Shown: positions 1 to 9,016, counted from the first letter of the stretch. The stretch: DNA of 64,000 nt from Demequina sediminicola (GCF_000975055.1 NZ_BBRB01000001.1:937751-1001750), one strand, 5' to 3'. The notes: generated from the letters alone by a model not told the origin. Numbers and translations are program-made.

Positions 1-1431
1 CGCCGTATCCACTGGCAGGTCAGCACTCCCGCAGGCTCGGGCGACGTCACCGTGAATGACGTGTGGACAGCCACGGGTGTCGACAGCAGTGACATCACCT
101 TGCAGGGAACACCTCAGGTGCAGTGCAAGGCCGCTGACTCGGGTGCGGTCTCTCAGGTCCCACGCGGCCAAGTGTCGCGGACCGGGAACTCCGGAATGCA
201 CGTGCACATCAATGGCACATGCGATGGAACGTACATCGTCAAGTACTGGACGCAACTGCCCGCGAGCGCCACTGGGTCCGTGACCGTCAAGAACACTGCC
301 ACCGTCCCAGGGGTAGGCACAGCAACTGCTCACCGCGACTGGAACGCCCCGGCCCCGCTGACCAAGTCAGTAGCCGGTGACAACGATCACCGCAGCGCTA
401 CGTGGACGGTCAAGGTCGACGCATCGAGCGTCCCTAGCGGCGCTGTCGTGATCAAGGATTCATACTCGGACCGCTTGACCCTCGACGCTGACTCGGTGGC
501 TTTGCAGTGCAAGGTCATGGGGAACTCTCACAGCATCGACGACTCGACCTGGTCGGCCGCCGCATCGGACGCCCAACGCCACCTGCTCCAAGTGACGATC
601 AACGACACGTCGTGCCGAGTCGATGGAGGCCAGTATGTGCTGACCTACAGCACGGCCTACCCGCGGGACGCCTTCACCGGTGAGAAGTACAGCAACTCAG
701 TGCACGTGGATTCCCACACGGCAACTCGCACAGTGACGTACACCGCATCGGCTGGTGGCGGTGCTGCCGGAACGCCGATGTGGTCGCTGCACCTCAGCAA
801 GGACGTCACTGGCGCCGGCGAGGCTTTGGTGGGCGACACCCCGTTCACCGTTGACTGGTCCTGGACCGATGGTGGCGCCACCAAGTCGGGTCACGTCGAC
901 GTGGCAGACGGCACGGGCGCAACGATTGCCCGGATCCCCGCAGGTGCACACGTCACGCTGAGCGAGCACGAGTCACCCGTCGACGGTGTCTACTTCACTG
1001 ACCCGGTGTACTCCGGTGCACACGTACAGCAGGTCGCACAGCGTGCAGCTCAGGTCGCAGGTACCGACGGTACCGTCGCGGTGGGGCTGGAGAACCCGAC
1101 GGCTCTGGTTCCCGCTCCTACTGCCGTGAACTCGCCTCACCAGGTGCCGAACCAAGTGCCGACCCCAACTCCGGTAGCCACACCCCCGTTGGTCCCCGCA
1201 CTGCGGACGCCCTCGACGCCTAGCACCACCACATCGGTCCCTTCAACCCCCAGTGTCACCACCGATGTCACCGCCCACCCCAGCGATGGCAACCGTGTGC
1301 CGCCGGCCCAGGTCCTCGCCCACACAGGCGCTGACCCCCTCCCGGGTGTGCTGCTCGCGCTTGGCCTGCTGATCGCTGGTGGCGGACTCGTGGTGGCCGG
1401 TAGCCGCCGCCGGGTTACAGTCGGAGAATGA
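1..1431 (+). CDS. Wall-anchored surface protein with LAxTG sorting signal (5' truncated)
   Basis: The frame is open from base 1, so the gene starts upstream and 476 residues are visible. The first ~240 residues form two similar beta-rich units, each with a QCK motif followed by a second Cys and a YxVxY(W/S)T strand. About residues 250-345 resemble the DUF5979 domain of actinobacterial surface proteins. A Pro/Thr-rich stalk follows, then LAHTG near residue 440, a hydrophobic segment and a terminal RRR. LAxTG is the pentapeptide of class E sortases, so covalent attachment to the cell wall is inferred. Its last 4 bp overlap the next gene (ATGA). The binding target cannot be told. An adhesin or pilus-like role is possible. 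Confidence 0.8.
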   Translation, partial: RRIHWQVSTPAGSGDVTVNDVWTATGVDSSDITLQGTPQVQCKAADSGAVSQVPRGQVSRTGNSGMHVHINGTCDGTYIVKYWTQLPASATGSVTVKNTATVPGVGTATAHRDWNAPAPLTKSVAGDNDHRSATWTVKVDASSVPSGAVVIKDSYSDRLTLDADSVALQCKVMGNSHSIDDSTWSAAASDAQRHLLQVTINDTSCRVDGGQYVLTYSTAYPRDAFTGEKYSNSVHVDSHTATRTVTYTASAGGGAAGTPMWSLHLSKDVTGAGEALVGDTPFTVDWSWTDGGATKSGHVDVADGTGATIARIPAGAHVTLSEHESPVDGVYFTDPVYSGAHVQQVAQRAAQVAGTDGTVAVGLENPTALVPAPTAVNSPHQVPNQVPTPTPVATPPLVPALRTPSTPSTTTSVPSTPSVTTDVTAHPSDGNRVPPAQVLAHTGADPLPGVLLALGLLIAGGGLVVAGSRRRVTVGE

Positions 1432-3062
1432 CTGAGTTGAAAGCACTTGCCGACGAGTACTTCGCCTTTCGACAGGAAGCCGACGTACTCCGGCTGCTGT
1501 GGAGCGGTTCTCTTGACGCCCTTGAGCGTTGGGAGGACCTCTCCCCAGCGGGCATTCACGAGCAACAAGACGCCTTGCGCGACTTTGCCGCACGTGCGGC
1601 GGCGCTGGAGATCGATGAGTCTGACCCTCGCGAGGTGTCGTTGCGTGACTCGCTGGTGCATACGGCAACTCAGCGTGCCGTGAGTTTGACGTGGTTCAGC
1701 GAGTTGGAGGCAGTCAACCCGCACATGGGTGTGATGCCTCTGGCGCAGGTGTTCTTGGGGCGTTTCCCGTTGACCACCGATGCTGATGGTGAGCGTTACG
1801 TTGCCAAGCTGGCTGCGTTGCCAGCGATGCTGGATGACATGGCAGCCGCAGTTCAGGTTGCGGCATTGTCGGGGCGTGTGGCGTTGGCTTCGCATCTGCG
1901 CCAAAGTGCGCAGGGGATGGCGGATCTGGCCGCAGACCCCGCACCGTTGTTGGCGCAGAACCCGCCAGCCGAGTCGTCGGACTCTCAGGCGTGGCAGGAG
2001 CGTGTGAGGGCTGTCGTGTCCGGCGATGTGGTGCCGGCTTTGCAGCGGACGGCCGATGCCTTGGTGGACGTCGCACGACGTGGTCGAGATGATTCCGAGC
2101 CGGGTTTGGTGCACCTCGAAGGCGGCGCCGCGCACTACGAAGCATTGGTGCAGGGGCATACGACGTTGCCGATGACAGCGCAGGAGGTCCACGACCTGGG
2201 CTTGGCGGTGATCGAAGAGCTTGAAGCGGAGTACCTCAAGGTTGCCGGGCCGCTATTGGGCACTGACGACATTGCAACGATCTACCGCCTGCTCCGTGAC
2301 GACACTTCGATGCACTATTCCTCAGGCGAGGACATTGTTGCTGACGCGATGGCGGCATTGGACCGTGCCAACCTGGCAGCCCCGGAGTGGTTTGGGACGC
2401 TACCGACCTCCGAGTGCGTGGCTCATGCCACAGAATCTGGGCCCACTGCGTTCTATTCGGCTCCGTCTCTTGAGACGGGCAAGCCGGGTGAGTTCTTTTT
2501 CAATGCCGGTAACCCTGCGGCGTGGTCAACGTATGAACTTGAAGCGATCGCGTTTCACGAGGCCATCCCTGGCCACCACCTGCAGTTCGCGTTGCACGAG
2601 GAGTCGCAGGACCTGCACCCCGTGGTGAAGCACCTGGGTGTGACGGCCTATCTCGAGGGTTGGGGACTGTACACCGAGCGTCTCGCGGATGAGATGGGCC
2701 TCTACAGTTCTGACCTTGCGCGTGTGGGAATGCTGGCCGCGGATTCGCTGCGGGCTTGCCGTTTGGTTGTCGACACCGGCATGCACGCGTTGGGCTGGAG
2801 TCGTCAGGACGCGATCGACTACATGGCGGCACACTGCCCCATGAGTGTGGACCAGATCACTCAAGAAGTGGACCGGTACATCGGTCTGCCGGGACAGGCG
2901 TTGTCGTACATGGTTGGCCGCCGGGAAATTCAGGCCATCCGGCGCGAAGCCGAGGCTCGGGAGGGCTTTGACATCAAGGGCTTCCACGACACTGTGCTCG
3001 GCTATGGGATGGTGCCGCTTACTACGCTGCGTCGGCTAGTTCTCGGGGCGCCAGCAGGATAA
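1428..3062 (+). CDS. DUF885 family protein (putative metallopeptidase)
   Basis: A 544-residue protein of DUF885 type. The diagnostic motifs are HEAIPGHH near residue 378, a zinc-peptidase-like His/Glu cluster, and AYLEGWGLYTE about 30 residues later. The C-terminal part around GLPGQALSYMVG is also typical. No signal peptide is visible, so it is probably cytoplasmic, although some relatives are secreted. The ATG overlaps the stop of the surface-protein gene in an ATGA junction, implying translational coupling. Family members are predicted peptidases; the substrate is unknown. Confidence 0.85.
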   Translation: MTELKALADEYFAFRQEADVLRLLWSGSLDALERWEDLSPAGIHEQQDALRDFAARAAALEIDESDPREVSLRDSLVHTATQRAVSLTWFSELEAVNPHMGVMPLAQVFLGRFPLTTDADGERYVAKLAALPAMLDDMAAAVQVAALSGRVALASHLRQSAQGMADLAADPAPLLAQNPPAESSDSQAWQERVRAVVSGDVVPALQRTADALVDVARRGRDDSEPGLVHLEGGAAHYEALVQGHTTLPMTAQEVHDLGLAVIEELEAEYLKVAGPLLGTDDIATIYRLLRDDTSMHYSSGEDIVADAMAALDRANLAAPEWFGTLPTSECVAHATESGPTAFYSAPSLETGKPGEFFFNAGNPAAWSTYELEAIAFHEAIPGHHLQFALHEESQDLHPVVKHLGVTAYLEGWGLYTERLADEMGLYSSDLARVGMLAADSLRACRLVVDTGMHALGWSRQDAIDYMAAHCPMSVDQITQEVDRYIGLPGQALSYMVGRREIQAIRREAEAREGFDIKGFHDTVLGYGMVPLTTLRRLVLGAPAG

Positions 3063-3121
3063 GGTGGGTTTGTTGTCGCGACCGCGGCATAACTATCTTC
3101 ATTTTGCTCGAGGAGTTTTCC

Positions 3122-3514
3122 GTGGATTTCTTTGCTGACTTCCTGTCGATCCTGCTGTTCACGCTGTGGATCTTCGTCATGGTGGCGTTCTTTGTCGTCA
3201 TCATCCGCATCCTGATGGACATTTTCCGTGACCACGACTTGGGCGGCTTTGGAAAGACCCTCTGGGTGCTGTTCGTCATCTTCCTGCCGGTGCTGGGTGC
3301 ACTGGTCTACCTCATCGCTCGCGGCAAGGGCATGGCCAAGCGCGACGCTGATCAGGCTGCTCAGGTGCACAAGGCTCAGGTGGAGTACACCAAGGGTCTG
3401 ATGTCTGAGGCTGGCGGTGCAAGTGAGATCAAGGCAGCGAAGGAGCTGCTGGACTCGGGTGCCATCACTCAGGAAGAGTTCGACGCACTCAAGGCGAAGG
3501 CAATCCAGAAGTAA
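3122..3514 (+). CDS. Small membrane protein, PLDc_N domain plus SHOCT tail
   Basis: The GTG at 3122 is chosen because GAGGAG lies 6 nt upstream; a TTG at 3104 would add six residues. The 130-residue product has two membrane helices joined by a short loop containing DLGGFGKTLW, the PLDc_N pattern found at the N terminus of cardiolipin synthases and in stand-alone small membrane proteins. The end (KELLDSGAITQEEFDALK) is a SHOCT motif, a short oligomerisation module. No catalytic phospholipase domain is present. It is monocistronic and followed by a terminator hairpin. A membrane-associated structural role is inferred. Confidence 0.8.
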   Translation: MDFFADFLSILLFTLWIFVMVAFFVVIIRILMDIFRDHDLGGFGKTLWVLFVIFLPVLGALVYLIARGKGMAKRDADQAAQVHKAQVEYTKGLMSEAGGASEIKAAKELLDSGAITQEEFDALKAKAIQK

Positions 3515-3535
3515 CGCACTTCCGCTAGAGAGCTC

Positions 3536-3573
3536 AACGGCGCTCGCTCTCTGATGGGAGCGGGCGCCGTTTG
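3536..3573 (+). terminator. Terminator-like hairpin after the PLDc_N gene
   Basis: The arms 3536-3549 and 3558-3571 are inverted copies of 14 bp with one G-U position and an 8-nt loop, starting 22 bp after the stop codon. Only a short T run follows. It also lies just beyond the 3' end of the convergent gene 3641-4666 and may serve both strands. Confidence 0.65.
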
Positions 3574-3640
3574 CTGTGTCTGTGTGGACTTGGTACCCGG
3601 GCGTCGGGTGGTGAGTCCGACGCGCTTGTGTGTGGTCCCG

Positions 3641-4666
3641 CTACCGGTCGAGTGGTTCGCCTTGCGCGTCCAGCGAGACTCGGGTGACGTTGTCACCGTC
3701 GACGGCAGTGATCGTCAGCACGGCGGTGCGGCCTGGCGGCAGGAGTCGAATCGTCACGGTGCCACCCTGCGCGGCATCGATGACGTTCACGGCACTGGTC
3801 ACGATGCGTTCGAGCACGTGGCCGTCCGAGATCGGTGTCCCGCGGTCGTCCAGCAACGCAATGTGGACACCTCGTGCGCGTGCCTTGTCGGTCGCTTCGA
3901 CCACATCGGGAAGCGCGACAGCCCTGCCGCGAACGCCGTCACGCAACTGGGCCTCGGCCCGGCTGATGACTCCTCGTTCATCCTCGGTGAGTGGTTCAGG
4001 GGACGCCACGCGGTCCAGCAACGGCATCACAAAGGCGGTGAGCTCTTTGACTCGAGTACGGCGAATCTCTGCAGCAGCACCGGTGATCGCAGTGCTGGTA
4101 GCAACGTCCATGGCTCGGGCATTCACCTGTGCGATGTCTCGTCCTGAGCGCCGTAGGGCCAGTGCAAAGAGAGTGCCGACCACCAGGATGCCGATGTGTG
4201 TGTCGAGTGTCCCCAGTGCGGCGAGGGCCGTATCTCCGGTGCGGATCTCCCAGCCCATCGTGTGAACAATGAGTAGGGCCATCCCAAGCCACGCGTATCC
4301 GATGCGCCCGCGGACTGCGAGCAGGAACAACACCCACGTAACGGAACCGATGTGCCAGCTGGCCCGGCTCGCATCGGCGGGTCCGTCGAGGTTGGTAAAG
4401 GCTGCAAGAGCCCCAGCGCCCAACAGTGCGAGCGTGACGAAGGAGTCGGCGAGCGGGAAGGGGTATGGACGCGAGCGTGTCACCCAGAACCCCGCGCCAG
4501 AAATGATGACGACCGCCACGAATGCTTGCCAGGGACGTTGGACATCATCGAGTGTGCCCCACGCGAAGGCCAGGTTGGTGACGGCGAACAGCACCAGCAG
4601 GGCGCGTGCGGGTTTGCCACTGACAGGCAGCAGATCGGCGGGAGTGATGGTGGAGATGCGGTTCAT
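3641..4666 (-). CDS. Membrane protein, degenerate sensor-kinase-like partner
   Basis: A 341-residue protein starting at the ATG that overlaps the stop of the upstream kinase gene (ATGA at 4663-4666); a GTG at 4678 is the alternative. The N-terminal half has about five hydrophobic segments. The C-terminal half resembles an ATPase-like region (HIALLDDRGTPISDGHVLERI, then beta strands), but I find no H-box and no clear N, G1 or G2 box. It is the last gene of the operon 6464-3641. I infer a catalytically dead or highly diverged histidine-kinase relative that may modulate the adjacent kinase. Confidence 0.6.
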   Translation of the reverse strand: MNRISTITPADLLPVSGKPARALLVLFAVTNLAFAWGTLDDVQRPWQAFVAVVIISGAGFWVTRSRPYPFPLADSFVTLALLGAGALAAFTNLDGPADASRASWHIGSVTWVLFLLAVRGRIGYAWLGMALLIVHTMGWEIRTGDTALAALGTLDTHIGILVVGTLFALALRRSGRDIAQVNARAMDVATSTAITGAAAEIRRTRVKELTAFVMPLLDRVASPEPLTEDERGVISRAEAQLRDGVRGRAVALPDVVEATDKARARGVHIALLDDRGTPISDGHVLERIVTSAVNVIDAAQGGTVTIRLLPPGRTAVLTITAVDGDNVTRVSLDAQGEPLDR

Positions 4667-5841
4667 GGGTGCACCCAACCCAAGGTGACGGTGGTGCCTG
4701 CGCCGGGCCTGGACTCGACGCGTGAGGACCCGCCCGGGAGCTGCTGCATGCGCTCCCCAATGGAGACCGCAATGCCGAGCCTGCCTGGGTCGGTGGCCTT
4801 GGGGTCAAAGCCTTGCCCGTCGTCCATGACCTCCACCACCACGCCCGAGTCGGTCACGGATGATTCGACTGTGACGCGTGCTCCCTCGCCCGCATGTCGT
4901 CCACAGTTGCGTAGCGCCTCAGCGACCGCTTCCGAGACCGCCTCGACCACTGCGCCGGGGACATCACGACCCGAGGTTGCGGGCAGTGTCACGTCGACAG
5001 CCATGCCGGCATCGGCCGTCGTGGCTCGTATGGCGGCCTGAAACTGCTCTGGTGTGTATGTCCGGGTGGTGGGGCCGTCCGTGTCCGCCATGGTGCGAAT
5101 CGACTGTTGCGCGTTGCGCGCCTGGGTACGGACCTCGTCCGTCACACCACTGCGGCCGGCCGTCAAGAGCACCGACATGACGTCATCGTGGACGATCGCA
5201 TTGATGCGGGCGTGCTCTCGCTCGCGAGCGCGCGCTGTCGCATCTGCGGCCGCGAGTGACTTCGCCTCGGCAGTGGTGCGGTCAAGTTGCCCGCCAGCGC
5301 CAACGACGGCGCTCGCCATGGCGGTGAGAATTGAGCAGAAGATGATGGCGCCGCACCCGTTGAGCACGGCATCAGTCACGTCGATGTTCGATGCCGAAAG
5401 CTGCCCAATCGGCACCAGGAACAGTTGCGAGACCGGCACTACCCAGGCTGCACGCGAGCGAATCACCACCCCCGCAAGGGTTGACGGCAGCGCATTGATG
5501 CCATGCAGCCACGGCGTCCCGTTCTCGTCGAGTGTGAGGTCATGCATGGCTGGCACCCACAGCAACTCCGCGACCAAAAATCCACCCACGCAGAACAAGG
5601 CGATCGCGTGCAGGACGCGCAATGGAAGGAGGAAGGCGATGAGGATGAACGATGCGGGGACCGCCACAGCAACGGCCATGGCAAACCACCAGTACCACGG
5701 GGCAATCTGGTCGTAGGAGCTCGCGATCCCGGAGCTGCCGGGGACGAGGAGATAGCCAAAGACAAGTGCGCCAATGCCGGATGCGAAGTACAGCATGCGT
5801 TGGACGCGCTCGCGAGCGGCATGCTCGCCGGACGTCGCCAT
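4663..5841 (-). CDS. Sensor histidine kinase (NarL-type two-component system)
   Basis: A 392-residue kinase. Five or six membrane segments occupy roughly residues 15-190, with a coiled linker after them. The phosphoacceptor box reads IVHDDVMSVLL (His near 217), with HD directly adjacent as in HisKA_3-like kinases. The ATPase domain shows an N box (RNCGRHA), G1 (DDGQGFDP) and G2 (RLGIAVSIGERM). Its ATG overlaps the last base of the response-regulator gene, so the two are co-translated. The signal is unknown; the multi-pass input region without a large extracellular loop suggests membrane or envelope sensing. Confidence 0.88.
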   Translation of the reverse strand: MATSGEHAARERVQRMLYFASGIGALVFGYLLVPGSSGIASSYDQIAPWYWWFAMAVAVAVPASFILIAFLLPLRVLHAIALFCVGGFLVAELLWVPAMHDLTLDENGTPWLHGINALPSTLAGVVIRSRAAWVVPVSQLFLVPIGQLSASNIDVTDAVLNGCGAIIFCSILTAMASAVVGAGGQLDRTTAEAKSLAAADATARAREREHARINAIVHDDVMSVLLTAGRSGVTDEVRTQARNAQQSIRTMADTDGPTTRTYTPEQFQAAIRATTADAGMAVDVTLPATSGRDVPGAVVEAVSEAVAEALRNCGRHAGEGARVTVESSVTDSGVVVEVMDDGQGFDPKATDPGRLGIAVSIGERMQQLPGGSSRVESRPGAGTTVTLGWVHP

Positions 5842-6464
5842 TAGATCAGGCCGTCTTCAATGGCCCGTCTGTAGAGGTCCACGCGTGTGGTGGCGTCTCG
5901 TCCCACCATCGAGTACTTGCGTCGGATCCTTAGGACGTAGTCGCTTACGGTGTTGCGTGAGATGCCCAGGTGGCGTGCCACTGTTTGCGCCGTTTCCCCG
6001 GCCGCGTACATGGCGAGGACCTCAGATTCGCGGTCGCTGAGACCGGCATCGGGCAGGTCCCGGTCCGCATCGATTGCGGCAGCCCAGTCCGTCGTGAAGA
6101 CCGCGCCGCCGCTTGCTGCGGTGCGGATCGCTTCGAGGAGTTCCTCGGGGGGAGCGGACTTGCGTACCAGTCCAGCGGCGCCGGAGCGGGCGGCCGATTG
6201 GATGAGGTCTCGATCTTCGGCCCCGGTATAGATCAGTACGGGTACACCGCGGTCGAGCACAGCGGCAACGTTGTCCGATGGCTGCGAGCCGTCCGCAAGC
6301 CTGAGATCGAGGACCACCAGATCGAGGTGTTCGTCAGGGAGAGTAGCGACGGACTCCACACACGCCCGCAAGGTGATGTCATCTGTCTTTGCAATGAGGT
6401 CACCGAAGCCCAGCGAGATGAGCGCGTGGTCTTCAACGAGCGCGATGACGTGGGGTTTCGCCAT
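5841..6464 (-). CDS. LuxR/NarL-family response regulator
   Basis: The start at 6464 is preceded by an AGGAGG ribosome binding site about 4 nt away; an upstream start at 6503 would add 13 residues without such a site. The 207-residue product has a receiver domain (acidic pocket ED at LVEDHA, phospho-Asp in VVLDLRL) and a C-terminal LuxR helix-turn-helix (LSDRESEVLAMYAAGETAQT). It is the first gene of the operon with the kinase and kinase-like partner. Target genes cannot be deduced. Confidence 0.9.
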   Translation of the reverse strand: MAKPHVIALVEDHALISLGFGDLIAKTDDITLRACVESVATLPDEHLDLVVLDLRLADGSQPSDNVAAVLDRGVPVLIYTGAEDRDLIQSAARSGAAGLVRKSAPPEELLEAIRTAASGGAVFTTDWAAAIDADRDLPDAGLSDRESEVLAMYAAGETAQTVARHLGISRNTVSDYVLRIRRKYSMVGRDATTRVDLYRRAIEDGLI

Positions 6465-6658
6465 CGGTCCTCCTCTGCGTCGGGATGGTCCGTATGGCGC
6501 CACGATAGCGCTCTACGCACCGGCCTCGGGTCAGGCTGCCGGGCCGATGCGGATGTCGGGTACGCGGGGGTGTGCCCCTGACGTTGCTGCCCCCAGAGTT
6601 ACTGCCCACATAAATAAGGGCTTTACGGGGGTATCGCACGGTGCCAGAGTGTGATTTA

Positions 6659-6695
6659 CGAGAGGCGGCCTGATGCCATCGCAGGCCGCCTCTCG
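6659..6695. repeat. Perfect 14-bp inverted repeat between divergent genes
   Basis: The arms 6659-6672 and 6682-6695 are exact reverse complements with a 9-nt loop. No T tract follows on either strand. It lies 195 bp upstream of the response-regulator start and 38 bp before the gene at 6733, so it could be a leader hairpin or an insulating terminator. Confidence 0.75.
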
Positions 6696-6732
6696 ACCTG
6701 CAAGGGGGGATACGAATAGCCAAGGGGGGCGC

Positions 6733-7374
6733 ATGTGGAATGTAGGTGGGGAGTCAATCCTCGTCGCCACAGGCGTGCTATTCGGTGTAGTGGTCGCGCT
6801 CGGCTTCATGCCGCGCGTGATGCTGGACCGACGCGCGCGAGGGGCCTACGGATTACTGTCCGCAGGTCTCCTCGCGGCAGCGTTGGCCCTGACTGCTGAC
6901 TACGGCATCGCCATCCCACCAGCAATGTGGTGCTTGCCACTCATCCCGCTGGCCGTACTTCTTGGGCTCTGGCGCGACGGTTTCCCCGGTTCCGGCCACA
7001 CGGCAATGCCAGCCCAGAGTGCCGCCGCAGCGCACATGGCAGGTCACGTTGTCGGTGCAGACGCCGATGTGCCAGACACAGGCGCCGCAGCGTTTGAAAG
7101 TTCCCAAGGCGAGCAACCGGTCACGTCACCGTGTTCCGGACGCAACCAGCCAAGCGTTACCGTTCACACCGAACTTCAGAACGGTATCGACGCCCGCTGC
7201 CGTGCCGCCAACCCAGAAACTCCGGCCAACGAACTCGCACACATCGCGTACCGGCATCCTGAAGCGCGGGCCGCAGTAGCAGGGAATCCTGCGACGCCGT
7301 CCAACGTCTTGGAGTGGCTAGCTGCCATTGGTGATCAGAGCATTCTCGACACCATCGCAGCGCGCTCAAACTAA
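6733..7374 (+). CDS. Small membrane protein with C-terminal LRV-like repeat region
   Basis: The start at 6733 is chosen because AAGGGGGG at 6722-6729 precedes it; an earlier ATG at 6673 lies inside the hairpin loop. Of 213 residues, the first ~80 hold three hydrophobic segments. A Ser/Ala-rich linker follows, and residues ~155-210 carry the pattern NPETPANELAHIAYRHPEAR / AVAGNPATPSNVLEWLA. This resembles the leucine-rich-variant 'Asn-Pro-xx-Thr-Pro' repeats of actinobacterial proteins. Function is unknown. The stop codon overlaps the stop of the convergent gene. Confidence 0.7.
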   Translation: MWNVGGESILVATGVLFGVVVALGFMPRVMLDRRARGAYGLLSAGLLAAALALTADYGIAIPPAMWCLPLIPLAVLLGLWRDGFPGSGHTAMPAQSAAAAHMAGHVVGADADVPDTGAAAFESSQGEQPVTSPCSGRNQPSVTVHTELQNGIDARCRAANPETPANELAHIAYRHPEARAAVAGNPATPSNVLEWLAAIGDQSILDTIAARSN

Positions 7375-8216
7375 GCGCCCTGCTCGTGACCGCTGTCGTC
7401 CTCTTCAGTTGAGTCCACCGTTCCTCGGCCCACGTTCGACGAGCCCTGCAGCAGGTCGGTCGTGGAGTCCGGAGACGATGTCACCAGACATGTGATGGTG
7501 CGGTCTCCCCGAGTCCACGAATCGCTCGTGGGAATCCACGCCGTCCATTCACTGCCGTCTGGAAGGTTGCGGGGGATGCGTGGTGTGCAGAACTCGTCTA
7601 CCTCGTCCAGCAACACTTCGTGTCCGGGATAGATCTCGTATCGCACTGTGCTTTGTGCCACTACTTGAGCTCCGTGAGCAGTCTCGCACGGCACCACTGT
7701 GACCTCGTCGACCGCGCCGTCGCCTGGTGAGTCCTCAAGGCACATGCCTTCCACGACGCTGAGGGAGTGCATCGACCCTGTGGCGTCAGGGTCCGCGGGA
7801 CTGGTCTGAGCGGACGATACAGCGAGGGCGCCGCCCCACACCATGCCAGCGATGATGGCGACACCCGCGCCCGCGACAGTCCACCACACCCAACGCGGAG
7901 CGCCACCCTTGGAGGCGCGCGGAGGCACCGATCCTGGCGTCTGACGTGGCGCATACGAGCCAGGTTGGGCGTATGGACCAGGTTGGGCGTATGGACCGGG
8001 CTGCGCATATGGACCGGGCTGCGCATAAGGCCCCGGTTGGGCGTACGGGCCGGACTGTACGGGAGGGCTGGCCTGTGCGGAAGTGCCGGGCTGGGTCGGC
8101 TGGGTGGGGTGAGCCTGGTGCGGCGGGGCCACCGGCGGCACAGCGCCGGGCGGCGTGAACGCGGGCCCAGGAGGCGTCTTTTCATCGGGCTGCTGTGCCT
8201 CGTCGCTGTCGGCCAC
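7371..8216 (-). CDS. Pro-rich membrane protein with Septum_form domain
   Basis: A 281-residue protein starting at GTG 8216, which shares a base with the stop of the exonuclease gene. The N-terminal cytoplasmic tail is Pro/Gln-rich with at least five tandem copies of the hexapeptide PGPYAQ. One membrane helix follows near residues 108-132, then an extracytoplasmic domain with paired Cys (EGMCLED, VPCETAHGAQV, ITCLV) matching the Septum_form family. The family was named from a septum-formation gene region and its biochemical role is not established. The last ~35 residues are Ser/Asp-rich. Confidence 0.75.
   Translation of the reverse strand: MADSDEAQQPDEKTPPGPAFTPPGAVPPVAPPHQAHPTQPTQPGTSAQASPPVQSGPYAQPGPYAQPGPYAQPGPYAQPGPYAQPGSYAPRQTPGSVPPRASKGGAPRWVWWTVAGAGVAIIAGMVWGGALAVSSAQTSPADPDATGSMHSLSVVEGMCLEDSPGDGAVDEVTVVPCETAHGAQVVAQSTVRYEIYPGHEVLLDEVDEFCTPRIPRNLPDGSEWTAWIPTSDSWTRGDRTITCLVTSSPDSTTDLLQGSSNVGRGTVDSTEEDDSGHEQGA
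7951..8056. repeat. 18-bp tandem repeats inside the Septum_form gene
   Basis: About five 18-bp units encode (PGPYAQ)n on the minus strand, with silent third-base differences between copies. Copy number is likely variable between strains through slippage. Confidence 0.8.
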
Positions 8217-9004
8217 TAGTCCTCCAAGTCCAGGATCACGGGGACGTGGTCGGAAGCACCTTTGCCCTTGCGTTCGTCGCGGTCGATCGTGACTCCCGTG
8301 GCCTTGTCAGCGAGCGCCTGCGAACCGTAGATAAAGTCGATGCGCATGCCCTCGTTCTTGGGGAAGCGGAGCTGCTTGTAGTCCCAGAAGGTGTACTTGC
8401 CTTCGTCGGGGATAAAGCGTCGTGAGAGTTCCTCGTAGCCGGCATCAGCAAAGGCGTGGAATGCGGCACGTGCCTCGGGGGTGACGTGCGTTTCAGCATC
8501 GGCATCGGCTTCCGACCACATATCTGTGGTGAGTGGCGCGACGTTGAAGTCTCCGACCAGTGCCGTTGGGGCATCGGCCCATTGCCGTGCCTGTTCTTTG
8601 AGGACGTCCAGGAACTGCAACTTGTAGGCGTAGTGGGGGTCGTTGAGGCCGCGCCCGTTAGGGACGTAGAGACTCCAGACGCGTACGTCGCCACAGGTCG
8701 CTCCGAGGGCGCGTGCTTCCACGATGGGTTCCTGGCCGGGTTTGCCGAACGCAGGTTGGCCGGGGAAGGACGTCTCGACGTTCTCGATGCCCACACGGGA
8801 GGCGATGGCGACGCCGTTCCACTGGTTGAGGCCGTGAATGGCGAGTTCGTAGCCTGCGGCCTCGAAGGGCTCGCGGGGGAACTGCTCTGGCTTGCACTTG
8901 ATTTCTTGCATTGCCAGGACGTCGGTGTCTGACTTTTCCAGCCAGTCGATGATGCGCTCGCTGCGCGCGCGGACGGAGTTCACATTCCAGGTGGCCAATC
9001 GCAT
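8216..9004 (-). CDS. xth: Exodeoxyribonuclease III
   Basis: A 262-residue AP endonuclease/3'-5' exonuclease of the Xth/ExoA type acting in base excision repair. Characteristic motifs are ATWNVNSVRAR at the N terminus, the metal-binding Glu in AMQEIKCK, VWSLYVPNGR, the catalytic Asp-Asn in LVGDFNVAP and the terminal SDHVPV. Full length, no signal peptide. A -10 box (TAGCGT, 9011-9016) lies 6 nt from the ATG, suggesting a leaderless mRNA. The downstream Septum_form gene overlaps by one base. Confidence 0.95.
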   Translation of the reverse strand: MRLATWNVNSVRARSERIIDWLEKSDTDVLAMQEIKCKPEQFPREPFEAAGYELAIHGLNQWNGVAIASRVGIENVETSFPGQPAFGKPGQEPIVEARALGATCGDVRVWSLYVPNGRGLNDPHYAYKLQFLDVLKEQARQWADAPTALVGDFNVAPLTTDMWSEADADAETHVTPEARAAFHAFADAGYEELSRRFIPDEGKYTFWDYKQLRFPKNEGMRIDFIYGSQALADKATGVTIDRDERKGKGASDHVPVILDLED

Positions 9005-9010
9005 GCCCCC

Positions 9011-9016
9011 ACGCTA
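9011..9016 (-). promoter_or_regulatory. -10 box of xth (leaderless)
   Basis: TAGCGT followed by a 6-nt spacer and the ATG at 9004. The divergent SDR gene has its own -10 box 20 bp away, so both promoters share a 44-bp intergenic region. Confidence 0.55.

Noticed and set aside
1137..2192. 351-residue minus-strand frame opposite the surface-protein end and DUF885 gene
   Set aside because: Shadow frame; low-complexity His/Arg/Gln-rich translation and clear genes on the plus strand.
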